A stretch of 64,000 bases of DNA from Drosophila pseudoobscura. Lineage: Eukaryota > Arthropoda > Insecta > Diptera > Drosophilidae. The notes beneath the pieces were generated by a model that saw only the letters and a program-made list of their open reading frames with translations, was not told the origin of the DNA and ran no database searches. Of the stretch, positions 1-11,360 are shown piece by piece (the first letter of the stretch is position 1; every line of letters starts with the position of its first letter). The stretch lies in NCBI RefSeq assembly GCF_009870125.1, contig NC_046681.1:18737001-18801000 (forward strand), written 5' to 3'. The position numbers were made by a program, and so were the translations under genes.

Positions 1-2436
1 AGCTTGGATATAGCCATATTGTCACAGGTCTGGTTTTATCGCAAGAATTCCAAGCCGCGCGACTTGCGGCGCGGCGATTAGCAGTTTGCCCCCGAAGAAC
101 AACCACAGCACCACGACCTGCACATATCCCATTCCGAGGAGCATCAGCTCTCCCTGCCCGTCACCCATAGTAGCAGCGGGGACGATCACCTACTCACCGC
201 CCGTGCCGATGACGAGCATTTCAAGGTGCTCGACTTTGGCCAGTGCCACGATAATCGTGCCTTCCAATACCACAACAACAACAAGCTGCTGCCACGACCC
301 GGCGGCAGTGGCAAGAGCAAGGACGACAGCAGCATAGCCGCCGCCCTGGAGGTGGTAATCGTTCATTCAACGACCAATGCCGGCAAGGATGTCCGGGTGA
401 TTGGCGGCCACGAGCCGAGTCTGCACAGTAGCTGTTGTCGTCACGGCCATGCGGCCAGGAAGCGTCACAATGCCACACAGACGACCGCCAACGCCGCCGC
501 CACCACCAGCACAGCGCAGGAGGGGCAGCTGGAGGGCAGCTGCTGTTGTGTCATCACCACGCATCATCACCACTGCCACTGCAGCAGCCATCGTCGGCAT
601 CAGCACAACAGCCATCGTAGTCATCATTGTCAGCCACATCATTCGCACCATCATCATCATCACGGCCATCGCCATTGCAATCACAATCATAATCACAATC
701 ACAATGATTTTGGAGGCGGCGGGACAAAGAGACGAGCACTGCTTCGTCAGCAACGACACCGTCATCATCAGCAGCAGCAGCAGAATAATCCGATTCATCG
801 ACAGTCCGCCAAGCAGAGTCCGCGCTTAGAGAACCAATCCAAGCTTCCAGTCAATAACAAGTCTTCCCTGGACTCGAGCGATGAGGTGATGCATCATCAG
901 GCCATTGCCATTGAGATCGATGCCGCAACCATGACCGAAGGCGACGAGGATGAGGAGGAGAACAACAGCAGCACCGCCACCTCCAACTTCCCCTATAAGG
1001 TAGCCAGCGAGGGTGTCATTCCCATTATAATGGCTCCCCTTCGAGAGCAGACGCGCCACCGTCGTCGAGGGTCTCTGAACTCCAATACCACCATTGATAC
1101 CGATGAGCTCTCCCACGATGAAGATGATGTCGAGGATGACGGCGACGATGATGATGATGATGATGATGTAAGGATAGGTCAAGAACATCTGCCTGAAGAT
1201 GAGGCACAGTTGCAGCCACCGATAAACACGGCCAGCTCCAGCAGCACCACCCGAGCGACTCCTGCATCGGCGCCCGCACGCAACGAGTGTGTGCGGATCA
1301 AGAGGAAACGTTTCATGCCCGAAGCTGGCCAGGATTGCTGCAGCAGCTGCTCCAGCTGCAGTTGTGATCGCGGACAGTCGAGTTCCTGCAGCAGTCTTGA
1401 TGAGGATATCAATGCCCACGAGATGACGGTCGCCGTGGAGTGCCATCAGTGCAACCAGCAGGCAGGAGTAAGCAGGCGAAGCAGCTTCTGCTCTTGCCAC
1501 ACTACAAGCTGCTGCTGCGGCTCCTGTTCCCAGGAGGAGGCGGTCTATGCGGGCGATGACGACGATGACGACGACGACGATGATGAGACCACAGGCCAGA
1601 GGGAGAGCTTCTGCACGGCTGCCGATCACACCATTATGAGCACACCCACACAGGATGGAGAGGAGCCACACAGCAGTACCCTCACGCCGCTGAGCACGCA
1701 GAGATCCTCCCTTCTAGATCTGGCAGAGCACACGATGCGCAGTGATGGCGCACCCGGTACGCAGACAGATGCGGATGCCTCCTCGCTCAGCCAGTCGGCC
1801 GAATACTTCTCGCTCTCCTCCAATGCGGGTCCACTCCAAAGTCTATCAAAGGATACCGACAAGAAGGAGCAGCAGCAGTCACCAGAGCCACAGCTCCAGA
1901 CACCGCCACCGCCGCCAGGGTGCAAACACTCGAGAAAGCATAGTCGAGGTCATCAGAAACGCAGCTCCTCGCCGCTGGACAGCCAGTTATGACGAAGTGT
2001 CTCGCTGGTCGCTTGGCCAGCCATAGATGTGAATGCGTTACTGCAGCAGACCATACGGAAGTCCGCCGTGCTGCAGGAGACGCCCGTACGAAGGAAGCCG
2101 CCCAAAGCCACAGCCCATGGCACCACCACTGTCCAGGGAAAGCCACTAGCTGGAGCCCCAGGCAGCAATGACAGCTCCACAGCCACGCTGACGCCCAGCA
2201 TCATTACGATCCAGGCCAAGTATTCCGGACCGGGACCAGGATCTGGAGTGGGATCGGGATCTGGACTGGTGAATGCTGTGACCAGCATTTGTGGCAGCAA
2301 TGGGTGCAGCACTACCACCTACACCACCATTTCGGCGGGTGGTGGCTCCTCAAAACGCAAGTACTCGCCAGTGCCGGCCACAGATGCCTTCCAGTGCGAT
2401 GCACTGCAGCGGAGCTCGACCGAGATCATCTTATAA
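1..2436 (+). CDS. PQ-loop (SLC66A1-like) transporter C-terminus with long double-readthrough extension (partial)
   Basis: Frame 1 is open from the window edge to a TAG at 79-81. Its last residues (motif LDIAILSQVWFYRKN) resemble the final membrane helix and basic tail of PQ-loop lysosomal amino-acid exporters of the SLC66A1/PQLC2 family; that identification is inference from 26 residues. The same frame then stays open for 636 codons (82-1989) to a TGA at 1990-1992, and for another 147 codons to a TAA at 2434-2436. The extension is low complexity: a His-rich stretch (about 553-708), acidic runs (about 1120-1170 and 1552-1584), Cys/Ser-rich clusters (about 1330-1530), polyQ and Pro-rich segments, and a Gly/Ser-rich tail. 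No start codon is needed inside it. Alternatives are an exon entered by splicing near 81-84, or a separate gene starting upstream of the window. The continuous frame across both stops is seen directly; readthrough is inferred. Confidence 0.5.
79..81 (+). other. Candidate readthrough stop 1 (TAG CAG TTT)
   Basis: In-frame TAG between a protein-like upstream frame and a 636-codon open downstream frame. The following bases CAGTTT match five of six positions of the TMV-type leaky context UAG-CAR-YYA. The last two bases of the stop plus the next CAG could also be read as a splice acceptor, which is the main competing explanation. Confidence 0.45.
1990..1992 (+). other. Candidate readthrough stop 2 (TGA CGA)
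   Basis: In-frame TGA followed by C, the leakiest stop class in Drosophila. It is followed by 147 open codons in the same frame ending in TAA at 2434-2436. The downstream peptide keeps the Ser/Pro/Gly/Thr-rich character of the upstream extension, which argues against random openness. Confidence 0.45.
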
Positions 2437-4250
2437 CTCATACATACCTCTAAGCTCCCCTGTTAACTAGCTCTTATACAGTACAGTACCGCTGTATAAC
2501 AGTTGTTGGGATCAGGGGCAGGGCAAATCATTTACTAGGGATTCATGTGCAAAGAAACCAATTTCGTGGATATATTCGTTCCCAAAAGCTGTTCAATTTG
2601 TTGTTATTCGGGGGTGCCCAAATTCAATTTACAATTAAATTAATTCATAAACAAAATGCAATGTACATTTCTTTTGTGTTAGATACGTCGGAAAAACTGT
2701 TTTAGCCTATACATAAACTATAGTTTCTATGTGAATTTAATCGGTTTCAGCTGGTGGGGAAGAAAGGGACCAACAAGCCAACAAGATATCCAACATTTTC
2801 GCAGGAAAAATATTCAACATATCCACTCATTGACCGACTTCCGGGCCTTGCCATACCTTCTTCCCCCAGCTCGGGCCTCTCGTACCGTACCTTGTTTAAA
2901 TCATCATTTGATAGTTAATTCATTTAATAGCCTCGTAAGATTGTATGATTTCTAGAATTTGTATAAGCTAAAATCAACCTTTAATCTCGATATTATAGGT
3001 ACATTAAAGAACATTAGTTTTATAATTTCCTAGCAGAATTTATTACAATTTATCTTAGTTAAGATCCTGAAACGAAAATAAAACGAAACAACACCAAAAA
3101 CACACACAAAATTATAATTTGCTTTTTTATTTGATTATTTTTAATTCGATTTAGAGCAATTATATATCCGATTAGCCTATCAGCCTATTAGCACCTTACT
3201 ATATAAAGTTTATAGAGTGTTATATGCTATTCTATTAATAGAGACGAGACGACGTAACGCAGCCAAATATCTTCCTTGCAATATTGAGATTCCGTTGAAA
3301 ACGTAACACACAATTTAAATATGAAAATCAAATTTATTTCTAAGCCTCATTAAACTGTATTCAAAGTGCTTGAGAATATTTAAGAAATATTTAAAAAATA
3401 AATTAAATAATTATAGCCATTAAGGCGATGCAAATTTGTTGATTAGTGCGTAGCAGCCATTTTTGATTGTTTGATTGCCTAGTGTGTACGTGTACGTATG
3501 ATAATCACTGTATGTTGCAGCAGCGCAGTATTTTATTCTTTGTGGAGCAAAATATCCATCAATTTCCACTCCACTCCAATTGTAACGAATTACTTATTAA
3601 AGATGAAAAAGATGAACAAAAATGGTAACAGAAATACTCATACTCAATAATGAAAACTGTTATAAGATGCATTTCAATACTATAATCTTTTTTCATAACT
3701 GAAAACAAAATTTTACATATATGTAGTACACATATAAATATTACACAGATATACATATATAAACATACATATTCCTAAGTCAAATCCATGAAAAGCAATA
3801 AAATGCATACAACAAATTGAATTTCGATAATAATCATCACTACTTGTTTATAACTAAAATGCGTCATGCGCTGAAGAATTTACTTTATTGGTGTAATAGA
3901 CATTTCTCAGACAAAATAAACTTGAATTATATGATAAAAAAAAAACAAAACCCCTTTAGGCCATACTATACTGGTTGCTCATTCATCTAGAGTCAGATTA
4001 AAGTACCCTTAAGAATCTTAAAAGCAGACTCCCGTGATCATCCACTTATTTTCCACGCCCCATACAGTATACTGTATGGTTTGTGATGGTGCCAAGCTGC
4101 AAGCATCCATTCCACCAGACCCGGCCCCCGCACTGTTTACTCCATTTATGTACTTATTTTTAGCCAGAAGCACTGAAATAGTTTTTTCATCGAGGAGGAT
4201 ATCACTTGGCTAAATTTTAAAGACACTCCCAAAATAACTTCTACGCCCCG
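2437..4250. other. 3' flank / intergenic, AT-rich
   Basis: AT-rich sequence after the first gene. An AATAAA lies near 3078 and further A-rich segments follow, consistent with one or more 3'UTR ends. I see no supported coding exon or RNA gene between here and the transposase relic. Confidence 0.5.
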
Positions 4251-4540
4251 AAGTTGAAAATAAACAAGGATGTGGATGAGGAGGCTAATGTTTTCGAAAG
4301 AGAGTCGAAGTGGGACGGCGTCGAAAGCATGCCTACCACAACTGCTGAAAAAGAGGAAGAAGATAACCAATTGAATGAGGATGCCATCCAGTACATATCT
4401 GGATATACATATAATCAAAAGATTTTTACTAGACGATATCGAAAAAGATAATCAAAAGCTATCTTACATTGATATGGTGTCACGTGGCGACCTGACCAAA
4501 GCTGAGAGGATTTCATATTTCATATAGCCCGCATCCAATA
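4251..4540 (+). pseudogene. Decayed transposase 3' fragment (P-element/THAP9-like)
   Basis: An open frame at 4254-4451 carries a motif of the form EDAIQYISGY. After a frameshift, about 4452-4530 encodes YIDMVSRGDLTK. A glycine-tyrosine 'YIxGY' followed by 'xIDMVxRGxLTKP' is what I associate with the C-terminal region of P-superfamily (THAP9/ProtoP) transposases. The intervening stop, the frameshift and the absence of the rest of the transposase mark it as a relic. Family assignment is from memory and moderately uncertain. Confidence 0.45.
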
Positions 4541-5001
4541 GATGAACTTGTCGGAATAGCCTCCTTCTATACAAATGTAAGTCATTAATAAACAATTTTA
4601 ATAGATTGCATTTAAATCCTTTTCGCTCATTCACCTTCAAAAAATTTGTATTTGGCGCGCACCACTCGTATCCACTCGTATAACCGAACTTGAATCGGGT
4701 AAGGATCTCCTTTAACCGGTTAACAACAATGATTCTCATTCCATACTTTTAAATTAAGGGCTTAAATTACTAGTTAGGGTGATATGCCCAATTATTGTGG
4801 AATATTAGCACGACAGATCCGTACATTCTGTCGCGGCCGTTTCCTGCCATCATGCTATTCAGCATGTTATTCACTTTAAATACTATTAAAATTGGTACTG
4901 ATAAGTTAGTTTAAATATGTACTTGATATACACCACATATAATATATCCATATAAACTTAGTTTTTTTAAATATACCGCCAAACTACGAACCGTTTTGAA
5001 T

Positions 5002-5109
5002 ATAGAACTTGAGTTCGTCAGTATATTTACGGTATATTTTTAAAATGAGACGGTATGTTTGGGTATATTTCTGAGGTTCGGACGGTGATACATCCGCGGT
5101 CACACTGCT
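5002..5109 (+). promoter_or_regulatory. Ced-12 core promoter: motif 6 array plus motif 1
   Basis: Several GTATATTT/GGTATATTT units (Ohler motif 6 type) are followed by an exact Ohler motif 1 (CGGTCACACTG at 5097-5107), about 60 bases before the Ced-12 ATG. A near copy of the whole block sits upstream of Snx1 at 19403-19517. This is a TATA-less housekeeping promoter architecture. Confidence 0.75.
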
Positions 5110-5168
5110 ACTGCTCTTGCTAAATAATAGTAATTAACTAAATTCATTTTACTAAAAACAGTGACAAA

Positions 5169-7754
5169 ATGATACCGAAAAAAACGACGGTGAAGGACTC
5201 GCACATAGTGAAGATAGCCGTAGAGAGGGAGAATCATATGGCGCAGTTGATAAACCTGGATCAGAGACATCCGCTTGCAAGTATGTCAATAAAACTGAAT
5301 ATTTAAAAGCAATTGCTAGTTTTAGAATCAGAACCAATACGTACGGGCTACGGCACATATATGTAGGTATAGTCCCATAAAGCAGTAATATTCTCTGTTT
5401 GGTGTGACTTGAACAACAAACAACGAAAACCTTAAACCAACGCCCTTTCTGGTTCAGACTCTTATCGTGATGTCAGCGCAGGCCCAAGCCTTCATTAAAA
5501 TGCACCGCAATGGCCGCAACAGGAAGTAAGGTTTTTATTATGAGTGTGTCTCATGATGTGCATATCTCTTGGCTTGCAGGCAAAATCCAGGATATATGCA
5601 ACGGCTGGTCCATCAGCGACCACCAGAATTACGCGCTGCAGTTTTGCGAGTCAAACAACAAGAAATATGTGACGGAAAAGAACCGAAACGAGATCAAGAA
5701 TGGCTCTGTACTGCAGTTGCAGTACTCGCCGTCAAAGTCTGCCAGCGATGCCATGGAAACGCTGCTCAATGGTAGCCCTCAGGAGAAGGTCCTGCGACTT
5801 AAGGATCTCACATCGCTGAGCACCGATCACACATTTGCATTGGAATTTATTAAGGAGAAGGGTCTTGACAGACTCATTATGATGATTGAAGATGTCAGCC
5901 AAAATAACGAAGAGATCCTCAAGTACAGCTTGAGCAGCTTTGTCGAGCTTATGGAGCATGGCACGGTGTCCTGGGAAGTGCCCGAGAACTCATTTGTCGC
6001 ACGAAATATTGAGATTGTGAGAAATTTCCAAAAATATCCAACGAACTGTGGAGAGAGCGCCCTCTCTAATCTGGAAAATATCGTTCAGTGCAGCAGCAAA
6101 TACGTGCTGGTGGCGGAAGACATCAAGTTGCAGGATATTCTGCGGCTTCTCCAGGAGGTCAACTCGCCAGTGATGCGCCAGAATGCCATAGCACTGCTAA
6201 ATGCTCTGTTCGTCAAGGCAGATGAGGCTCGCAGGCGAACGATTGCAAACACTATAAGCGCCAAGCAGTTCCGCCTGGCCTTGATTGGTAATGGGCTGGG
6301 TACGGAGATGACCCACCAACTGTATGTGCTCCAAACGTTGACTTTGGGCCTTTTGGAGAAGCGCATGCGTATGAAGATGAATGCCCAAGATCAGGATGCC
6401 CATGATAAAATCAAGGAGCTGCGTCGCATTGCCTTTGATGACCACACCACTGCCCTGAGTCAAAATGACGACCACATTCGTCGAGGCGGCGGATCGGGGG
6501 CTGGGAATATAAACTTTTCCCAGTACTACAAAAAATTGGGCTTCAAGTGCGACATCAACCCCGCTCAGGACTTTATAGAAACGCCCCCAGGTAAGTGATG
6601 CAAAGCCAAATAAAACAATAGTCCAGAATATTGTATTTCAGGCATTCTGGCCCTCGACTGCATGGTGTACTTTGCCCGCAACTACACCCAGCAATACGCA
6701 AAGATTGTGCGAGAGAACTCATGCCGCGCGGACGAGCACGAATGTCCCTTTGGACGCACTTCCATTGAACTGGTGAAGGTTCTGTGCGACATTCTGCGAA
6801 TTGGTGAACCGCCTGCCGAACAATCCGGCGATTTTCAGCCCATGTTTTTTACCCACGACTCCCCCTTCGAGGAGTTCTTTTGTATTTGCGTCATAACTTT
6901 GAATCGAACATGGAAGGACATGCGAGCCACAGCGGAAGACTTCACTACCACCTTCAGTGTGGTGCGGGAGCAAATTCAGCGCACTCTGAAATGCAGACCA
7001 GAGAATCTGGAGGACTTTCGCAATAAGATAGCTCTACTCCCCTATCAGCAAATCACAACCCTGCGTCAGCAGGAACGCACGTCGAAGGAAGAGTGCGATT
7101 CCACAGCCTCGGCCATTGTCAAACTGAAGGAGAAGATATCGCCACACATTCTGGAGCTAATCAAGCAACAGCGTCTATCATTTTTGATAGAAGGTAAGAC
7201 ATTCATGCAAAGGGATTTAATTTAGTATACTTAATCGTTCTCAATGGTTGTTAGGTACTCGTTTCTCCAAGTATTTGCGTGGAACACGAACCAAAGACAA
7301 GTTCTGGTATGCCCGTCTATCGCCCAACCACAAAGTCATCCATTATGGAGACTGCGATGAGAAGAACATACCGACATTGGAGGAGCTGCCCAAGAAGCTG
7401 CCCATCAGCGAGATCAAGCAACTGTTGGAGGGCAAGGAGTGCCCACACATGAAGGAGACACGCATACGAAAGTCAGCAGTAAACTTGGCGTTCTCCATAA
7501 CGTTTGAGAACATGGATCACTCGACACTGGATTTTGTGGCCCCCGACGAGAGCATATTCAATTACTGGACGGACGGTATCAATGCCCTGCTCGGCCAGCC
7601 GATGGTCAGCAAGCAAAAGAACGAAGATTTCGATACACTGCTCTCAATGGAGATTAAGCTGCGTCTCCTCGATACAGAGGGTGTTGATATCAGCAAGGAT
7701 CCACCACCCATACCGGAGGATCCCGAGAACTATGATTTCTGCTTCGAAAGCTAA
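5169..7754 (+). CDS. Ced-12: ELMO/CED-12 engulfment and motility protein
   Basis: ELMO is the scaffold half of the bipartite Rac GEF with DOCK180 (Myoblast city). It acts at the plasma membrane in engulfment, cell migration and myoblast fusion. Exons are 5169-5280, 5580-6590, 6642-7193 and 7255-7754, all with GT-AG borders and matching phases, giving 724 residues, close to the family size of about 727. The N-terminus (MIPKKTTVKD) precedes a Ras-binding/armadillo region. The central ELMO domain contains HECPFGRTSIEL and FFTHDSPFEEFFCIC. The last exon holds the PH domain (KFWYARLSPNHKVIHYGD) and a Pro-rich tail, PPPIPEDPENYDF, typical for DOCK SH3 binding. The start was chosen because it gives the conserved N-terminus just downstream of the motif-1 promoter. 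Identification is secure by family similarity. Confidence 0.95.
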
Positions 7755-8446
7755 GGGAAAATAGAATAGAGCAAGTGCATGAAGCAATCAACGATAACCA
7801 TTCGTACCATTTAGATTCCCATCACCTCACCCAAGATACATGCCAAAGTGTACCCATTACATATTCTCCGATTAGATTTGATTTGATATTTTTTTCGTAG
7901 TATTATTTGTGCAATTCAATCCGCAATATCGAAATGAACAAAATGAAGGGCTTGCATTCGCTAGCACTCGCATTTTGTGAACACTTACACCATTTATTAA
8001 TTATATTTAGTATATAATATAGAGATTCATTAAATAACACATTTTATATACGAGTATGTATAACAATTTTTGTACAAAAATTAACAAGAGAAGCGTATTC
8101 TTATTAAAGGCTAAAAGTTAAGGAGTTAGAAAAGCGATGATCGGCAAGCCGATCATATCATTGGATACCAAAGCAGACCAAGAAAGATGGATTCCATGGC
8201 CCGGAATAGGCTACCAGGAACCTCTCCATCTTTCCTCTCTTCTACAAAGGTATCGTATCTTACCGAGATTGCAATTGTAGATGATAAAACACGCATCGGA
8301 GCGGAGCATTCAATTAAGCACAAAGCTTTTGGAGCAAAACCAAAACAGGCAGCCTACCCGAGTGGGTTTTGGGCTGCCGTCTCTTTTCATTATCCACGCA
8401 CTGGCACCTTGCGCCGACGAGCCGGGGCCCGGTCCTATATTCTTAA
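7755..8446. other. Convergent 3' flanks of Ced-12 and the DHHC gene
   Basis: AT-rich 3'UTR-like sequence between two tail-to-tail genes, including ATTAAA-type signals near 8029 and 8104 and an inverted repeat around 8140-8156 built on a CGATCATATC-like core. Open frames here are antisense or spurious. Confidence 0.5.
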
Positions 8447-10180
8447 TCAAATGTTATCCTCCAACAGCAGATCGTTGTCATCTCCTCGATCCGGCAGGCA
8501 GACGAAGAACTCCAGTAGATTGAGTATTGGACCGCGCGAAAACGGATTCTGGTAGCGACCCCGCTTATCCCGCAGATATGGATAGCGTTTGTAGTTGAAC
8601 ATTTCGTTTGTTGTGAGATTCATGCAAGCGTGGAGAATCTGTTCAAAAGAAAAAAGGAAGGGCTAAAAGGATTAAAAGAATAGATTGCGATAGTGGAAAC
8701 CTACCGAAGTGCAGGTGAGAATCCAGCCCAAGCCGCAAAAGACCACCGCCTCGATGAGGCCCAGCACATAGAGCAAGGTGAATCCCTCGATCATCACGCA
8801 ATAGCAGGCAAAGTAGATGGTAAATGAACAATTGACCGCCACCGACAAGACAAACAGGAAGAACCACATCCGATTCCGGAGCCCCACACAATTGTAGATG
8901 AATGGACAGTGGTGATCAAAGTAGGAGACGCAGCGATTGCACACCCGGCAATGCTTGGCCCGGAGCGGACGCAGGCAGCGGCAGCTGTGGCAGAGCCTCG
9001 TGAGCATCACGTTCCGCTTCTTTAGCTTATCGAAGTAGGGTATCTGCTTGATGGCCCGGTAGTAGGCATCGGAGCTAAGTGGAATGTAGCCGGGATCGCG
9101 ACGGTTGGCAATGGCCCAGCTAATCCACATGACGGCGTTCCAGTAGATGAAGCAGTAGTGGGAGCGGCGCAGGATATTCCAGGTGATCGGAATGGCTCGT
9201 ATCATGTACATGGGATAGCCCCAGAGAAGCACGGAGAATAGGAAGAGAAAGAGGGGTCCCTTGGAGTCGCCGGCACCGCCAAAGAGCCAGCCCCAGCTCT
9301 CCGAGACGGAAGGAATCCAACGTGACTTTTTCTTCACCTCGCCGTAGAGGAGGCGCACCACATCCTGGTGCTGATGTGCCTGTGCCAGCATTATGGGTGT
9401 TTTGCCGTTCTTATCCCTCGGTTCCAAATCCAGCTGCGACTTCTCGCAGAGCAGACGCACGCAGGTCATATTCCCAGAAAGACACGCCAGATGCAGAGGC
9501 GTAGATCCAAAGTTATCCGTCTTCTGCAGCTCAACCCCGGAATACATAAGCAGGCGCATCAGATCAGCGTGTCCTTTGTAGGCCGCCCAGTGAAGAGCCG
9601 TGTCGCCATTGATGTCCGTCAGATTGTTGAGTGCACCCATGCCCAGGAGGTAGGCAGCAGTTGCGGTACGTCCATACATGCACGCCAGGTGGAGAGGCGT
9701 CAGGCCCTTAAAGTCAGCAGCATTGACGGCGACACCTGCCTGGAGCAGCACCTGGACCACCGAGGCATGGCCTTTCCTACAGGCCCAGTGGATGGGTCGC
9801 GGCCCCTGGGTTCCCAAGCACGGCAGATCAATCGGAGCTGTGCGCTCAATCAGATATCTCATCAGTTGGACATTTCCATTCAAGGCGATCCAGTGGGCAG
9901 GAGTGTAGCCGTGCCGGTCCCTGGCCGACAGGCACTCCATGCCAAACTTGTCCACTAGATTCTCCACCTCACTGACCTCTCCATTCTTGATGATGTCAAA
10001 GATATCGTCTAGGTTGACCGTCGTGGCCCCGTCCAATCCCTCAAACAGCAAGACGCTGTCGTGATCCTCATTGCTGGCTCCATGGTTCCCGCCAGCTCCT
10101 CGGCCCGTGAGTGGCGGCGAGTGCGGGCGATGGTCGATATCTATGTCCTCGGCATGGGCATGCTCCTCCGCCACCACCAT
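8447..10180 (-). CDS. Patsas: Ankyrin-repeat DHHC palmitoyltransferase (Patsas-type)
   Basis: A membrane S-acyltransferase that attaches palmitate to cysteines, expected at Golgi membranes. The main exon runs 10180 to 8705 and the last exon 8638 to 8447, giving 555 residues. From the N-terminus there is an acidic leader, about six ankyrin repeats (for example GYTPAHWIALNGN, GDTALHWAAYKGHADLMRLL), membrane helices, then the Cys-rich domain with HCRVCNRCVSYFDHHCPF around residue 420. The catalytic DHHC is intact, and further helices follow. The ATG at 10180 is the first in frame. The 86 codons upstream are open but contain no ATG before a TGA at 10478-10480, so either this is the start or an upstream exon splices in. 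The closest memory match on Muller B is patsas (CG6618); Hip14 is the alternative name. Confidence 0.85.
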
Positions 10181-10497
10181 ATTGCATGATGAGGATGCCG
10201 TCAGGGGAAGCGCCCACACACTCCGCGCCGCCCCCGGGCTGGGGTGAATCTTGCTGGAAGCCACGTTGTAGAAATCGAAATCTACCCCAAGACGTTCAGC
10301 GCCACCAGAGAGCGGTGGTTGGTGATGAAGGGGATTTTCCAATAAGTGTGCAATTTTGTTGGCTTTTTTAACTTCGCGGCGAGCAATACTTTTCCAACAG
10401 CTTTCACTTTTTATATGCCAAGCAGCCACGAAGCACACAAAGTAAACACGGCTGCACTCGATGGCGAAGAAATTATGTCAGCGCAATAAGAAAATCA

Positions 10498-11215
10498 ATA
10501 ACAACGAGGGGGAACGTTGTGAGTTGCTGCGGACACCGCAACTCTACGGTTATACCCGATACTAAGTCAGTATGGCTCTCCTCCGGCAAACGCCGCTAAT
10601 ATTTAACGACACGACAAAGAGTGCGTGCGAGAGAGACAGAAAATCAGTCTGAGCGTGACGTCAGGCGCTGCGTAGCCAGTGCAAATATTGATTTGTTCCT
10701 TTTGGCTATAAAATGATCTGATCTGATCCAAATTCAGCAACTGGATAGATATGGTCATTCTCTATGATTCTGCGTTTTTAGTTTTCTCGAATCTGCAATA
10801 TTGTGGATGCAACAGATTTTCGTCCTTTTCGGGGGCGGAAGGGGGTGGGGCGAAATTTTGAGATACATATACGTTTTATAGTGAATCTAACAGGAGTGCG
10901 GATACCAAATTTGGTTACTCTAGCCTTAATAGTCTCTGAGATTTGTGGATGCCACAGATTTTCGCCCTTTGTGGGGGCGGAAGTGGGCGGGGCAAAGTTT
11001 TGAAATATTCTTGTAGCAGTGACATATCACAGAAGTCTGGATCCAAAACACCGATGCTCTAGCTCTTATAGTCTTTGAGCACTAGGCGCTAATGGGGACG
11101 GACAGACGGACGGACGGACAGACAGACATGGCTCAATCGACTCGGCTATTGATGCTGATCAAGAATATATATACTTTATGGGGTCGGAAACGATTCCTTC
11201 TGGACGTTACACACA
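10498..11215 (-). mobile_element. DINE-1/Helitron-like non-autonomous element, copy A
   Basis: Begins with an ACGAGGGGG-type end and an inverted repeat of the gagttgctgcgg...ccgcaactc kind, then 'ttatacccgatact'. It contains two tandem internal units ending in GGGGGCGGAAG-GGCGGGGC and finishes in a GACG/GACA tetranucleotide tract (about 11098-11128) and a conserved 'aagtatatatattctt' box in reverse. The same parts occur in opposite orientation at 22480-23580. Tetranucleotide (GTCY)n plus 'TATACCCG' ends are the DINE-1/INE-like hallmarks I know. Confidence 0.7.
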
Positions 11216-11285
11216 TCCACGCATTGGGTCCCATTTCGAAATCGATTTGGCGCCAAAGCTTTAGCAGCTGACATTCCGGTATTTA

Positions 11286-11312
11286 GGTATTTTTCCAATC
11301 TGGTCACATGTT
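11286..11312 (+). promoter_or_regulatory. ThrRS core promoter (motif 6 and motif 1-like)
   Basis: An AGGTATTTTT element followed by TGGTCACATG, a near match to Ohler motif 1, lies about 50 bases before the ATG at 11361. Its position supports 11361 as the first ThrRS start codon. Confidence 0.55.
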
Positions 11313-11360
11313 CTCGCTCTATCTCTCCCTCCTCTCTTTCTTTAAATTTTTTTTCGTAAA

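Noticed and set aside
367-798. Long minus-strand frames opposite the left-edge gene
   Set aside because: They are mirror images of CAT/CAC and GAC/GAT repeats in the plus-strand frame and lack independent protein features.
5458-5525. Mini-exon in Ced-12 intron 1 with good splice borders and a short ATG frame
   Set aside because: Inserted after exon 1 it hits a TAA, and its own ATG frame enters exon 2 in the wrong phase. It is at best an untranslated or poison exon; direct joining of exon 1 to exon 2 gives the conserved ELMO sequence.
8187-8555. 122-codon plus-strand frame near the DHHC gene 3' end
   Set aside because: It overlaps the last DHHC coding exon in antisense and has no family resemblance.
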